DNA from: Phymatolithon calcareum
Taxonomy: Eukaryota; Rhodophyta; Florideophyceae; Hapalidiales
Length of the DNA: 64,000 bases
Reading direction: 5' to 3'
NCBI GenBank assembly: GCA_977006965.1
Contig: OZ345355.1
Location: forward strand, 744,001-808,000
Made by a program: the position numbers and the translations under genes. Below, piece by piece: positions 42,338 to 53,295 of the stretch; the first letter of the stretch is position 1; every line of letters starts with the position of its first letter. Below the pieces are notes generated by a model. It did not search any database and was not told where the DNA came from. It worked only from the letters and a program-made list of their open reading frames with translations.

Positions 42338-44272
42338 CTACCACTTCATTCCCTTTCTCAAGCTCTCCTTATACGACATGATATCACCATGCCATATATT
42401 AACACCATTTTCCACAACCCAAATCTCCCTCGCAACCTGCGACAACAATCTGAAATCATGCGAAACCAGCACAACACCTCCTTCAAACTCATTAATCGCC
42501 TCAGCCAGAGCATCAATACCCATAGAATCCAACGCATTAGTCGGCTCATCCAACAACAGAATATGCGGTTTCCGCATCGCAATCTCCGCAAACACAAGTC
42601 TCGCCTTTCCGCCATCGCTAAGATTTCCAATAGGCGCCAACTGCGCATCTCCCGTGATACCGAATCGGCCCACTTCCGAACGCCATCCCTGCAGATCCTT
42701 ATGATGTCCGGGGTACTTCGTCTTGAGATAATCCACCGGTGATAGATTAAAGTCTAGTTGATCAGCCGAATGCTGATGATACCGTCCAAGTCGCAGTCCA
42801 GATTTGTGGGACACATTGCCCTCCGTCGCAGTTAGTTCCTGTATCATGAGGTTGAGCAGTGTGCTCTTCCCCGCGCCGTTGGGACCGACGAGAGAAATTC
42901 GAGATTCGGAGTCGACTCCAAAACTGAGTTTTGAGTACAGATAGTCCTCCTTCCTGCCGGAATACGAGAAGGCGACATCGTTAAACGAAATGAGCGGAGG
43001 GGCAAGGGAACCGCACGACGGGAATCGAAATTTGAATTGCGGCTCTTGGAATGGGGGTTCGAGCAAACCTGCTTCAACCATCTTGTCCAGTTGTTTTTGT
43101 CGCGATTTAGCCTGTCGTACGAGATTGGCATAGGTACCGCAAGACGCGATGAATTGCTTGATATGCGTAATTTCGACTTGTTGCTTCTTGTACAATTTAA
43201 GCTGGTTCGTGTCCTGCTCTTCGCGTGTCTTCACATAGGTTGTATAGTTACCACCCCAGTACTTCAACTTCTGTTGCTGCATAACCATGGTATCGGTGCA
43301 AACACCGTCGAGAAAATCTTGCGAATGAGAAACGACAATAAGAATCTTATTGTAGCGTGAGAGATACTCCTCGAGCCATACACATGCCGAGAGATCCAAC
43401 TGTTAAAAAAACAGCACAAACGTAAAATAAGTCAGAAACTGACATGCAAAGCGCAAGTATTCGCAACGCAAACGATAAAATGAACATACATGATTCGTAG
43501 GCTCGTCAAGCAAAAGCATAGTCGGTTGAATAAAGAGAGCACGCGCAAGCGCAACGCGCATTCGCCATCCACCGCTCATGTCACAAGTCTTCTTCTTAAT
43601 AGTCATCGCATTAAACCCAAGTCCACAAAGAATGGTACTAGCCCTGCTTTCAAAAGTGCTAGGATCAAGTTCATCCATCTTCTCGTAAATATTCTGCAAA
43701 AGCAAACTCTCCGGTCCCTCCTCAACAAGAATATCATCCGCCTGTTGTTCAAGCCGTGCAACCTCCTCCTTCGCCGAGTTGATAACGTAATCCAACGCAG
43801 TTTCCTCCGACGGTTGCGCCTCCTCCGCCAACAGGTAAATGTCAATATAATCCGGAATGGGAACCTCCCTATTGGCAAGCACTTGCAAGAAAGTACTTTT
43901 CCCGCACCCGTTGCGCCCGATAAGTCCGTATCGACGGCCGACAGTGAGTTCAATCATGGCATCCTCGACAAGGAGCTTGTTATGGAAATTGAGCGAAAAG
44001 GCGCCAATTTTAATATCTCGTGCACCATACACGGACATTAGAATACCCGTCGACGAACGCGACATGTCTGCAGGGACGGCCTCGGGGCCCAGCTCGCCGC
44101 GCACAGAGGAGGCGTTGCTGCGACCGTCGCTCTTGTTGGTGACGACGGAGGAGACATCGTCGAGAGTTTTGGGGGTGGTGCCGTTCGCGCCTTCCTTCTT
44201 CAGTTTCTCGGCCTCGCGCTTCTTCTGCGCTGCCAGGAATTTCTTGCTTTTGTTCTTGTTCTTCGGCGGCAT
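42338..44272 (-). CDS. ABC-F family ATPase, ABCF2/ARB1 type, one intron
   Basis: Exons 44272-43490 and 43399-42338 join to a 614-aa protein with two ABC domains and no membrane segment, acting on ribosomes or ribosome assembly. The Lys-rich start is typical of ABCF2/Arb1. Domain 1: Walker A GRNGCGKST (119-127), signature MSGGWRMR, Walker B LLLDEPTNHLDL, spanning the splice site. A linker rich in Lys/Gln follows. Domain 2: Walker A GPNGAGKST, signature LSDGGKAR, Walker B LLLDEPTNALD, H-loop SHDFR. The second signature departs from the usual LSDGQ, and the EPTNH His is Ala. ATG at 44272 is the first in frame. Confidence 0.92.
43400..43489 (-). other. 90-bp spliceosomal intron in the ABC-F gene
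   Basis: Begins GTATGT, ends in a T-rich tract and AACAG, with a branch-like CTGAC about 35 nt from the 3' end. Removal joins EPTNH to LDL in frame, as in the family. It is the only intron needed by any gene in the window. Confidence 0.9.
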
Positions 44273-46235
44273 GTTGACGCCTTTCGCCTCACGCGAAGCA
44301 CTGCAGTGACAAAAAAAGGAGCGGCCACACGCGGAGCAGGCGCAGTGTATGTATTGGGTCTGTCAAAGTCTGCTGAGCGAAACAAAGTGAGACGGACGTC
44401 TAGCTAGTAAGTCGCGGACGACGAGCGGAATGCAGCAGCCATGCATGGCTTGGCGCTCTACGAGTGGATGACGCCGGTTTGCGGTTAGCCGTGACACGTG
44501 GGGTTTGAATGTTTTGCAGACCAATGACAGCCCTTGGCGGCGGTTAGAATTGACACGTGGAAGTAATTTGTGGTCCTGAACGAACCGATGCTCCCCCAAC
44601 GGGGGTGACTAGCGAATAAGATGAGAAGGTATGATAATGTCCCGTTTTAGTTGACTGAATGAAAAAAATTTTATGTCATGAAATTTAACCATGACGCCGT
44701 GGCGTAATTTGCACCGTCGTATCATAGCACGCTTTCTGTACGTCATTAGCTGATTAACACGAAGTACACGTGTACAATGCCAGTGATCATGATTTGAACG
44801 TCCTCTCCAGCAATGAATGATATCATAATCATGATATGCATTGCATACTATGCAATCCATTTCAGGACGACGTGCAAGAAAAGCAAAATATTGCAAGGAT
44901 TTGATAAGTGACAGTCACTGGCAACTACCAGGTGCTGTCCTGCACTGTACTGTAACAGTGAAGTGCGTCATGGGCGAAGGAGACTTACTGTAGAACCAAC
45001 CCTCAGTGGACCGCGCAAAAGAAGGCAGACGACATGCATGGTGAGTAAGTTTCCAAGAGGAAGCAGTCGAGTTGCAGATGCGATGCAGACAGAATCCTTT
45101 GCCGAGGTGCAGAGCATGGGCGAGTTTTATGCCCATAAGTGAACGGACACTTCTTGAATAGAACGTAGGCCTTTTTCAATCGGAGGAAGTGCCTATTGCT
45201 GAAATACTTTAAAAGTGTTGATTCCTTTGGTTCGCAATCTGAAAAAAAAGTTTTGCTTCTTTTCAATATCAGGCAGGGAGTGCAACTTGCCTGCCTTGTC
45301 TCCGCCGAGATTTCGTCTCGCAACAATGCCGTCTCAATGACTTGTGGATGGGACGTCATAATGTCGTGGTGTTCGGTTACCTCCTGGATATTTCACGGAA
45401 AGCCATACCAACCAACAGGCATGTGAATGCCAATGCGTTCAGCAGAACTTGAAGCCTTACGTTGGAATTTGCTGAGGGCCTACTGTACGGTACAGTAATC
45501 TACTTTGCAGTAATTTATGCTTCATGCCCAATGGTTGTCTTCAGCCAGGAGGCTTCCGCAGAAGTCAGTGCTCCATTACAAAGCATCGTGCCTGATGTAA
45601 TTTATTGGGCTGTATTGATACGATCAAGATCAAATCAATCGACGGCCCAGCTGAGATTCATTGATAATTAGCTGATTCGTCAAGGCACTATGATATCAAT
45701 AATCCATCGTTATTGGAATATGACATTTCGCAACACTGTAATTAAATGCAAAATGTCATTAGATCCAAGCTTGGAAAACAACATTGAAAATGAGCATTTT
45801 CAATCCATCATCATAGGGAATTACAAGCTGAATTCTATCTAATCTGTTCATCAAGGCATACACCAACCATTTCAATTGTGCCTCCAAAAACCGTCCATCT
45901 GGCTCAGATCACGGCATTCCTCCAATTTGATGACTTCCAAACGATGTCCAATCATCATACGCAGTGTCCTCCTCGCCGAATGCCACACTTTCCGTGCGTA
46001 AGACCCCGCGCCTGCCGAATCGTATGCGTGTGCACCAACCGAAACAGTCCTTCCTATACCCGCCTTACGCTCCTCCAACTGCAGCGAACAGCATCCCTCT
46101 CAACTGGACACCACACTCGTTTCGCCCGACCTCCCCTGCGCAAACTCTGCCTTCTCCCATTTTCTATCCCGTTCACCCCGTCATCCGTAATTTCCATCAT
46201 CCATTCTTCCACCTCCGCAACCGCCCGACCTCACC
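44273..46235. other. gene-free region between divergent ABC-F and RING genes
   Basis: Holds both 5' regions. Several short palindromes: near 44815-44850 (ATGATATCAT type), 44755-44775 and 45787-45810 (ATTGAAAATG-AG-CATTTTCAAT). No gene or RNA supported. Confidence 0.45.
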
Positions 46236-47228
46236 ATGCCTCTACCCCGCCTCCACCTCCGCCGTTTCCCCTCCACCTTCGCACACCCCATCCCCCGTCT
46301 CTCCCTCCGCCAGCAATCCGCGGGAATAAGCTCACCGGACAGTTGCCGTGCCCTGATAGCCGCCCTCCGCGCAATCGACATCAAGCGCGCCGAAGCCGAG
46401 CTCTCCTCCGCGCGCCGTGTCTCCGCCGGTCTGACCGCTACCGGCATAGGGCTAATCCTAATCTGGGTAATCCTCTGCGTGATTCGTTTCCGCGTTCTCC
46501 GTCGCCGCTTCTCCCGTCTCTTCGTCGACGTCACCTCCGCCCTTCTAGCTGCCGGTGCCGCAGTACTTTTTGCAATTTCCGCAGCAATGTCATCCAATCT
46601 CCGCGACTACAACTTCTACAAAGCTCCCCTTGCCGCACTAGAGGCCAACACTAACGAGAACACAGCGAGGAAGATGACCGCCTTCTTCCGTGACATTCCA
46701 ACCACCTTCCCTTCCGCCTGTATCGACACGCATGGCGGTACCATGCTCGGATACAAACCGGCTGAAGTACCCCGGTTCAAAAAGGCCATGGAGGTGATTG
46801 CGAGTAGTTCACCAAAGTACAATAGTGTCATTCATATCGTTGCTATATCGCTGTCGATCGTCGCGGCAGGCATGATTCTCGCGAGTGTCGTCAGTGCCGT
46901 GCTGGCGATGTGCGTCAAGGCGGCGCCGGAGGAGGAGGGGGAAAGGACGTGGACGGCGCCGCCGAGGGTGTCGAGACAGGCGCCTGCACCGAGTTACCAG
47001 TTTTTTCAGCGCTTTCTTGAGCCGGTGACGGCGCCGCCAGAAGGGGTTTTTGGCGCTAGGGAGAATGGGGATTGTCGCATTTGTCTTGAAGTTCTTATGG
47101 ATGATATGTCGAGATTGACCGCGTGTTCGCATACGTTTCATACCAAGTGTGTCGTGCAATGGCTGGTGGAGGCGGATAAACCGTGCTGCCCGCTTTGTAA
47201 GGAGCCTGTGCGACTGGTGCAGCGGTAG
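46236..47228 (+). CDS. RING-H2 membrane protein, probable E3 ubiquitin ligase
   Basis: 330 aa, no intron. Three hydrophobic helices at about 66-86, 97-119 and 198-226 put it in a membrane. The basic, Ser/Arg-rich N terminus may be a targeting peptide. The C terminus carries a complete RING-H2: C280, C283, C297, H299, H302, C305, C318, C321, and a conserved W309. RING-H2 domains recruit ubiquitin-loaded E2. A functional link to the tail-anchored Ubc6-type E2 at 52.5 kb is possible but unproven. The loop between helices 2 and 3 (about 120-195) is unrecognised. ATG at 46236 fits the C/T-rich leader just before it. Confidence 0.8.
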   Translation: MPLPRLHLRRFPSTFAHPIPRLSLRQQSAGISSPDSCRALIAALRAIDIKRAEAELSSARRVSAGLTATGIGLILIWVILCVIRFRVLRRRFSRLFVDVTSALLAAGAAVLFAISAAMSSNLRDYNFYKAPLAALEANTNENTARKMTAFFRDIPTTFPSACIDTHGGTMLGYKPAEVPRFKKAMEVIASSSPKYNSVIHIVAISLSIVAAGMILASVVSAVLAMCVKAAPEEEGERTWTAPPRVSRQAPAPSYQFFQRFLEPVTAPPEGVFGARENGDCRICLEVLMDDMSRLTACSHTFHTKCVVQWLVEADKPCCPLCKEPVRLVQR

Positions 47229-49038
47229 GATTAGCTTTTTTATTGTTCGAGGAGTCGCGCGGATGGTTGCAGAGCGTGTTGCCGCTTTTGCACAACTACA
47301 TGTGGAAACCAGGCAGGCCAGTGCGTAAACTTACAAGCACGGCTGTCTGTTATTTTAATCACATGTCGTTCGTTCGTTTTTGACCATTTGTTCGCGGAGA
47401 CTAACCCAGAAAGAGGTTTGCCGAATTTTCGTGCGAAAAATTTTGCCAAGGTGTATGCTGAAGATGGGTACAGCGGTTCGATAAGGAAATTGTATGTTGT
47501 TTATTGTAACAGCCGTCATCGGCAGCCCGCGCCGCCACTTGAGCAGATCGGTTCTTAAAGTCCAAGTGGGAATAACAAGCACGGCCTGTGGGCACAAGTG
47601 GAATACATATATTTATCTCCGACTTTTTGAGGTCCTTGCGGTGCCAGAGTTGGCATTGTGCCAGAGACGAGCAAAAGCTTTTGATTGGAAGACTGTACTT
47701 CGGAGACGGATAGAGCAGAGTCAAGTAAAGTGCAGATTTAGATGGACCCCTCTTCCACAACCGGCAAACTAAGCTGTACCTTTGGCAAGCTTTGTCGTAG
47801 ACGTCTTATCCACGTCAACTATGGAGGAAGCAAACGAGCACACCTGTTTATTCGCCGCGAAATATTAGGTCGGACCGCATGTGAATATCACAGAAGTACG
47901 TGGCACTCACGAAACTTTTCGCAGTGAGCATTTCTTTCTTTCTTTATTGCAGGATATCTGAACCATATCTGCAGATATGGTTCATGAATTACACACAAAA
48001 TGTACGATAATCAGCAACAAGTGCATATTGTACGGACATCCTCAATTGACACAACATTTCAACGCTCGGTAAACGAAACGAATACTGTGCGGAACATTTG
48101 TTTGACGCCACATGCAGAAAGGCTTACCTTTATTCTGTACACGGAGATGCCAAATTCTACTAGAAACTTTTTTGAGAGCACAGGGAGAAAATTGAATCAT
48201 CCACACGACGAAAGCAGTGTCATGATGACAATGGAAAAAGACATTGGCGACACGTCGGTTCTCCGTTTTACACCATAGCAACTGCAGTGCAAGTCTAGGA
48301 GAGTACTCCCCACTTTGCAGCTCTCTGCAAACGTCTAAAAAAGTTAATTCAACCGTTCTAGAAGCTCTTGTGAACAAATTAAACGCCGTTCAAGTTCTTC
48401 ATTGCGCGTAGAGTGGATTTCGGTCGAACATCCGGAGCCTAAAATAAAGATGAAGACCGTCAGTATTATCAACGTTAAACCAGGGAATGCTGTCCTAGAC
48501 GTCTAACTGGTATACCGAGTCGGACCAAGTCGCCGTCGAGAAGAAGATGCAATGGATCGTTTGAGTTCTGAGGCTGTTTACAGTGCAACCCGCAACCGAT
48601 CTCTTAAGGATATCGGGCTTTCTCTCCACGTACTCCTATCAATGACGATCTTTATGCTGTGCCGAAAATTAGAGAAATTAGAAAAGCTCTCATCGCCATG
48701 TTGCAGGCTCCCTAGAATGTGCATTGCAAGGATATTGGGACCAGAAGTCGCAAAAAACCGTCAATCTTTTTACCCCTGATCACACGACTGATACTGCACA
48801 TTTGTGGCACGGCAAGACTATTCATTGCCCTAGCATTGGTCTTTTTCACTGTGTGGCGATTGATCAGAAGCTGGAAAATGACCGTGAGATTTAAAACTAG
48901 GCACGCAGACGGAGTGGAATATTGCTCCATGTGTAGCTGGTAGCAAGATTTTCCTGTCCTGTAATGCACGCACCCGCGCGCGACACATGATCTCTTAAGT
49001 TGCTGCGGAGGGACCCGTCCCGAAAGGGGCGTGCAGGA
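47229..49038. other. gene-poor stretch
   Basis: Short unrecognised frames only (for example minus 48377-48042, 111 codons). Contains the palindrome at 47959-47984. Confidence 0.4.
47959..47984. repeat. perfect 26-bp palindrome
   Basis: TGAACCATATCTG followed directly by its reverse complement, with no loop, preceded by a TTTCTTTCTTT tract. Confidence 0.9.
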
Positions 49039-49350
49039 GGCAGATAAGGCACTCGGGAAGCAATACGCTTCTCCATCAAACGCCACGTTGCGACATGGTA
49101 CTGCGGCGGACTCTCCAGCACAAGAATAACGGAGAGACCAATAGCTGACGAAGCCAGGACACCGACCGTCGACGTGGTAATGCGGACCAGAGACCTCCTA
49201 TAGAACTTGATTGGAGACGTGAAAGCTGCAGTCCAACTCGCTAACGATAGGATAGAATGGAAGAAACTTAGGCCCTCGAATCGCTGCTAGCCCCACTAGG
49301 GGAAAAGGCAAAAAGCTGGTGGGAACAAATGAAGGGCAGATAAGGCACTC
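49039..49350 (+). mobile_element. 5'-truncated non-LTR retrotransposon with 16-bp target duplication
   Basis: The 16-mer GGCAGATAAGGCACTC occurs at 49039-49054 and 49335-49350, bracketing about 280 bp. The insert ends with a LINE ORF2-like tail (DVKAAVQLANDRIEWKKL, stop near 49290) and an A-rich end (49304-49333). The same tail is at 40493. Confidence 0.7.
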
Positions 49351-50749
49351 ATGGGAGAATTGGCACGCGGGTATTCGGTTTGCTGTTGTTTGCGCGGACC
49401 CTTATTTCGCAAGTGTCGAGATGGTGGACATGCTCCTCCAAATGGCATCAAATTCATCAAAGTTGAAATATCAGCGACTACTTGTATATTACACCCCATT
49501 GGTTTCCTTTCCGAAATCGACCTTTCCGAGAGGGCTTCATATGTCTCCATGGTGCGGAAGTACCGGAACGGTAGTCCTTTAATGACGACTGTTCTGTTGT
49601 TGTACCAAGATTGTCGGCACTTAATTTCGACGGCTTCCAAAACCCTGGAGGGAAATCAGTACTCTCTGTGGAGAAAGAGGAGCCATTCGGACAAAGGGCA
49701 ACAATGGATTGATCAGATTCTTGCTTTGTCTTCAAAGGAACTCAACTTTCTTGACTTCTCCACTGATTGGCAAACTGCCTTCGGCTTATGAAACCTTTTG
49801 GGTAGGCTAATCTACCAACCAAAGAAGTCTGCGCAAGAGATGTTTGCAATTATTGCTGGGCCCCCTACCAAGCGTCAGTGCTGTGTGTAATTTTATACGT
49901 TTCGTTCATATGGCACGGCGCTGTCACGTGCGCTGGCGTCAGCTGGGCGATGGATTTTGCCGGGGTTAAGTTGTCCGTACCCCAACCCAAAGTGTGTGAG
50001 ATTTGTTATTCCGAATGCGTTCAAATTGCCAGGCAAACTCGATGTCGGCAAGGGAGCATAAATGTGGACGATAATGTGCGCATACAAGATAGGTCATTTA
50101 GAGCCAATGTCGTTGATAGTGGATTACTGTACTCTGGAGCTCACCCAGAGTTACTAGACAGCGATTACCAAATACCTCGCGACGAAACTCTTCTACAACT
50201 CAGGCGACTCGTACTACGCTCGACGTCGCTCCGCCACTCCAATGGACAATTTATTAGTGTTGACAGATAATAATGACGGACACCAGCGGTTACGAAGAGA
50301 GCACTGAAAGCTGCTTTGTGTCCTCGAGCGCTGGCGTTGAGAGCTTTCAAAATAAAAATTTACAATTTCCCCTATGGCGCTTAGGCAACTCACCGAGCAA
50401 CGGGAGCAAGCCCTCACGCAGCACCACGTGCAGAAGAGTACTTTCTAAAGTTTTGTACCACCGGAATCTACTTAAGACGCCATCATGTACAGGGATGTCA
50501 GAGATAGGTACCCATCCTGATACTCTGGGCAGTTTCTCGATTTTCTTGCGCATTCTCTGCACATCGGACAAGATGGAAACTATGTGCCACAAGCCTAACC
50601 GAAGGCAGGTGATGGTCTTCTCCCACGGTTGAGAACGGAGCACAGCTCTTGTCATTTCAAGGCAAAACAGGGAAAACTTCCATGTCGACAGCCAAGAAAG
50701 AATAGAACCACCTTCGCTCATCCTTGATGTCGTCTGAAGGACTTTAGTA
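49351..50749. other. gene-free stretch with one dispersed repeat copy
   Basis: A copy of the ~60-bp repeat lies at about 50330-50376. Frames here (for example minus 50883-50347) are unrecognised; the latter overlaps the amine-oxidase 3' end. Confidence 0.4.
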
Positions 50750-52210
50750 TCAGTCAGTCTCCCCAATCTCCCACCATTCCTCCCCCTGCAAAAACCGTAA
50801 ACACCTACGCGCCTCCAGTTCACCCGACTCAAACGCTCCGTGAACCGTAGAGTAGAACCTCGGGTGAGTCGCCTCCCCACCAAACGCCACCCTCAGCTTC
50901 CTTCCACACACCAGCGGCCTCGCAAGCTCCTTGACGCGTCCCCTTAGCGCCCTGACCGCAGGAAAAGAGTACCCCCCTCCAACAAACTCATTCGTCGTCC
51001 ACATGCCACATCTCGCCTCCACGACTTGCACCACTTCCGCGTACACCTTCGAAAGCAGTACTCCCGCCTGCAAAGCTCTCACGTCCTTCGACAAGCTCTC
51101 AAAACTGCTAGCAGGTTCATCAGTAAGCCACAAAACCACCCGCGGCGGACAATCCCTATATATAACCGAAAAAACGCCATACGCCCACGGAGCAATCTGC
51201 ATCGCGGCACGCGCATCATGCCATAGCACACCGACGGTATGCCCATCCATTTCCGCGGCGGAAACTGGCGCGGCAAGAATACACACAACCTTTGCAACAG
51301 GGCGGAACCCGGTAGCCTCCAGTGCCGCTCGTTTCGCAGCATCGATTCCAGGCACGAAATGCCCGTCACGGTCCCATGCACGCAGTACATTGACGGACGG
51401 GGTCCAGAGAACGACGCGAGCACGGAGTTGCGTTCCGCAGCGCAACTCCACAGTCACGCCATGCGGTTCCATCCAGCGAACGCGCGCCACCGGTGAATTC
51501 AATCGCACGACATGCGACGGCAAGGCGGCGACCAACGGCGCCACAAGCGCATCAAACATGCCGTGTGGCGGACGAACGTGGCCACCATCCAATTCCACAT
51601 AGTCTGCATCTCTCGCCGCGGAATGCACATCCGTCGACCCGCCGAACAGCGACGCCTCAAAGCGGTCGCGCGCGTGGAACACTGCGCGTTCGACCGGGGT
51701 GCCCAATGCCGACATGTGCTGCAAGACGTATTCACGCTGCGACATGTGCATCTCTACGTTCGCGTCACTGTACATCGCTTCGACCGCGTCCGTGTACGCG
51801 CGCAGCGTGGGCTGCATCGTCTCTGGGAGGACTATATCACGATCGGCGGACGCGTGCAAGAGCACGCTATTGGCGGTGCCGATGCCGTCGTCGTCTTCAT
51901 CGTCGACGTCGCTGTCGGTGGAAAAATCAAGATCTGGGTTTGAAAGCAGGGAATAGTTGTACGCACTGTTGCCGATCGTGCCGTGGAACCAGGTGGCGCC
52001 TAGGTCGCCGAAGAAGGGGTCGGTGCGTACGCGGCCGCCGAGGGCGTCGGACGCTTCGATTAAGAGTACTCGTGCATTTGCGGTGGAGAGGATGCCGGCG
52101 GCACGGAGGCCGGATACACCGCCGCCGATCACGATTACATCCAAGGATGGTGCGGCGTCGGCGGGGAGATGCGAATTTTCGGCGGGGGTATCATCGGTGT
52201 TGGGGGGCAT
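50750..52210 (-). CDS. FAD-dependent amine oxidase
   Basis: 486 aa from ATG 52210; an upstream in-frame TTG is not needed. The N-terminal Rossmann motif IGGGVSGLRAAGIL with E in LLIEASDALGGRVRT binds FAD. GATWFHG and the C-terminal GGEATHPRFYSTVHGAFESG block complete the flavin amine oxidase signature, as in polyamine oxidases, LSD1-like proteins and spermine oxidases. An acidic insert (about 98-110) is unusual. No signal peptide; start region is Asp/Pro-rich. It would oxidise an amine such as a polyamine to an aldehyde, giving H2O2. It shares a 290-bp divergent promoter with the E2 gene, and its first codons were duplicated with the rearranged units. Confidence 0.88.
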   Translation of the reverse strand: MPPNTDDTPAENSHLPADAAPSLDVIVIGGGVSGLRAAGILSTANARVLLIEASDALGGRVRTDPFFGDLGATWFHGTIGNSAYNYSLLSNPDLDFSTDSDVDDEDDDGIGTANSVLLHASADRDIVLPETMQPTLRAYTDAVEAMYSDANVEMHMSQREYVLQHMSALGTPVERAVFHARDRFEASLFGGSTDVHSAARDADYVELDGGHVRPPHGMFDALVAPLVAALPSHVVRLNSPVARVRWMEPHGVTVELRCGTQLRARVVLWTPSVNVLRAWDRDGHFVPGIDAAKRAALEATGFRPVAKVVCILAAPVSAAEMDGHTVGVLWHDARAAMQIAPWAYGVFSVIYRDCPPRVVLWLTDEPASSFESLSKDVRALQAGVLLSKVYAEVVQVVEARCGMWTTNEFVGGGYSFPAVRALRGRVKELARPLVCGRKLRVAFGGEATHPRFYSTVHGAFESGELEARRCLRFLQGEEWWEIGETD

Positions 52211-52500
52211 GATGCTCTGTTGAGCAGGATGCAATTAAAATGCAATTTTACGCAAGTGCATCCAATTGACTGATTCAATCAGAAGAACGAAAACGTTAAT
52301 TTGCATATATGCGCGGTAATTGACCATTGAATTAATTTCTTGACCCAGCATTCGCCTTTCGTGTGTGTGTGTGTGTGTGTACACTTCGTTTTCCGCCCTG
52401 AAACTATACACGAACACCTCATCACCACCTTCCCGCAGCCCCACCACTCCCCCTCCATCCGAACGCCCTCATCGACCATCCACCCTCTTGTCCTTCCACC
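52211..52500. promoter_or_regulatory. divergent amine-oxidase/E2 promoter region
   Basis: 290 bp between two ATGs on opposite strands, so both genes must be driven from here. It contains GT repeats (52361-52380) and a C/T-rich leader before the E2 ATG. The same segment, turned around, is found in the three duplicated units. Confidence 0.7.
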
Positions 52501-53295
52501 ATGAACGATGCAACGCGACGAATAATGGCAGAAGTGAAGGAGTTCGTAAAACTGAACAAGTCCCCAAACGCCTTCTTCGTCGCCGCGCCACTCGACAGCG
52601 ACCTCTTCGAATGGCACTTCACAGTGCGCGGCCCGCCCGACACACCCTTCGCGGACGGTCTCTACCACGGACGCATCCTCCTCCCCCCCGAGTATCCACT
52701 CAAAGCGCCTGAGATAGTTCTCCTCACCGCGAACGGCCGCTTCGAGCTCAATGTCCCCATCTGCCTCTCCGTGACGTCGCACCACCAGGAGACGTGGCAG
52801 CCCAGCTGGGGCATCCGCACGATTCTCACGGCACTCGTGGGCTTCATGCCGAGCCCCGCGGAGGGGCTTGGCGCTCTTGACTTTCCGGATAATGAACGGC
52901 GCCGGCTCGCTGCACGTAGCCATGCGTTTGTGTGTGCGCGATGCGGTGCGCGGCCCGTCGAGCAGTTGCCGAGGAAGACGGGCGGACAACGCCTCGGCTC
53001 CGGGCCGACCAAGCCGAGGGATACACCCGCTTCATCCGCAGCTCATGCGATGGCGCGCGCGGAGACGGCAAATAATTCTGCGGCGACGACGATGAACGAT
53101 GCTGAGACGGCGACGGTGGTGACAGCGGCGAGTACGTCAGGGAGAGAAGAGTACAGAGAGAATGCTGCGGAGACGGTGAGTGTGCGACGAGCGGTGCGTC
53201 CTGCGGCTTCGGAGGCACAAGAGCGCGGGTTGTTGTACGCGGCTTATGCTATTGTTGTGCTCATTTTTGCGATATTGGGTCGCCGCTTGCTGTAG
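52501..53295 (+). CDS. tail-anchored Ubc6/UBE2J-type ubiquitin-conjugating enzyme
   Basis: 264 aa, the only complete copy of four. The catalytic domain (about 1-150) has LFEWHFTVRGPPDT, YHGRILLPPEYPLKAP, LTANGRFEL, the active-site Cys88 in PICLSV, and HHQETWQPSWGIRT. The usual HPN triad is absent, as is typical for UBE2J/Ubc6. A low-complexity Ala/Thr/Ser linker leads to one C-terminal membrane helix (about 242-261) and a short basic end, the tail anchor that places Ubc6 in the ER membrane for protein degradation. It accepts ubiquitin from E1 and hands it to RING E3s. Sense strand C-rich first, G-rich later. Confidence 0.93.
   Translation: MNDATRRIMAEVKEFVKLNKSPNAFFVAAPLDSDLFEWHFTVRGPPDTPFADGLYHGRILLPPEYPLKAPEIVLLTANGRFELNVPICLSVTSHHQETWQPSWGIRTILTALVGFMPSPAEGLGALDFPDNERRRLAARSHAFVCARCGARPVEQLPRKTGGQRLGSGPTKPRDTPASSAAHAMARAETANNSAATTMNDAETATVVTAASTSGREEYRENAAETVSVRRAVRPAASEAQERGLLYAAYAIVVLIFAILGRRLL

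Noticed and set aside
45878-46654. 258-codon plus-strand frame
   Set aside because: It overlaps the RING gene in another frame, is Pro/Arg/Ser-rich and has no motif.
51493-52212. 239-codon plus-strand frame
   Set aside because: Arg-rich shadow opposite the amine-oxidase gene.
52279-52989. 236-codon minus-strand frame across E2 and its promoter
   Set aside because: Shadow of the E2 gene. It contains the GT repeat as a His/Thr run.
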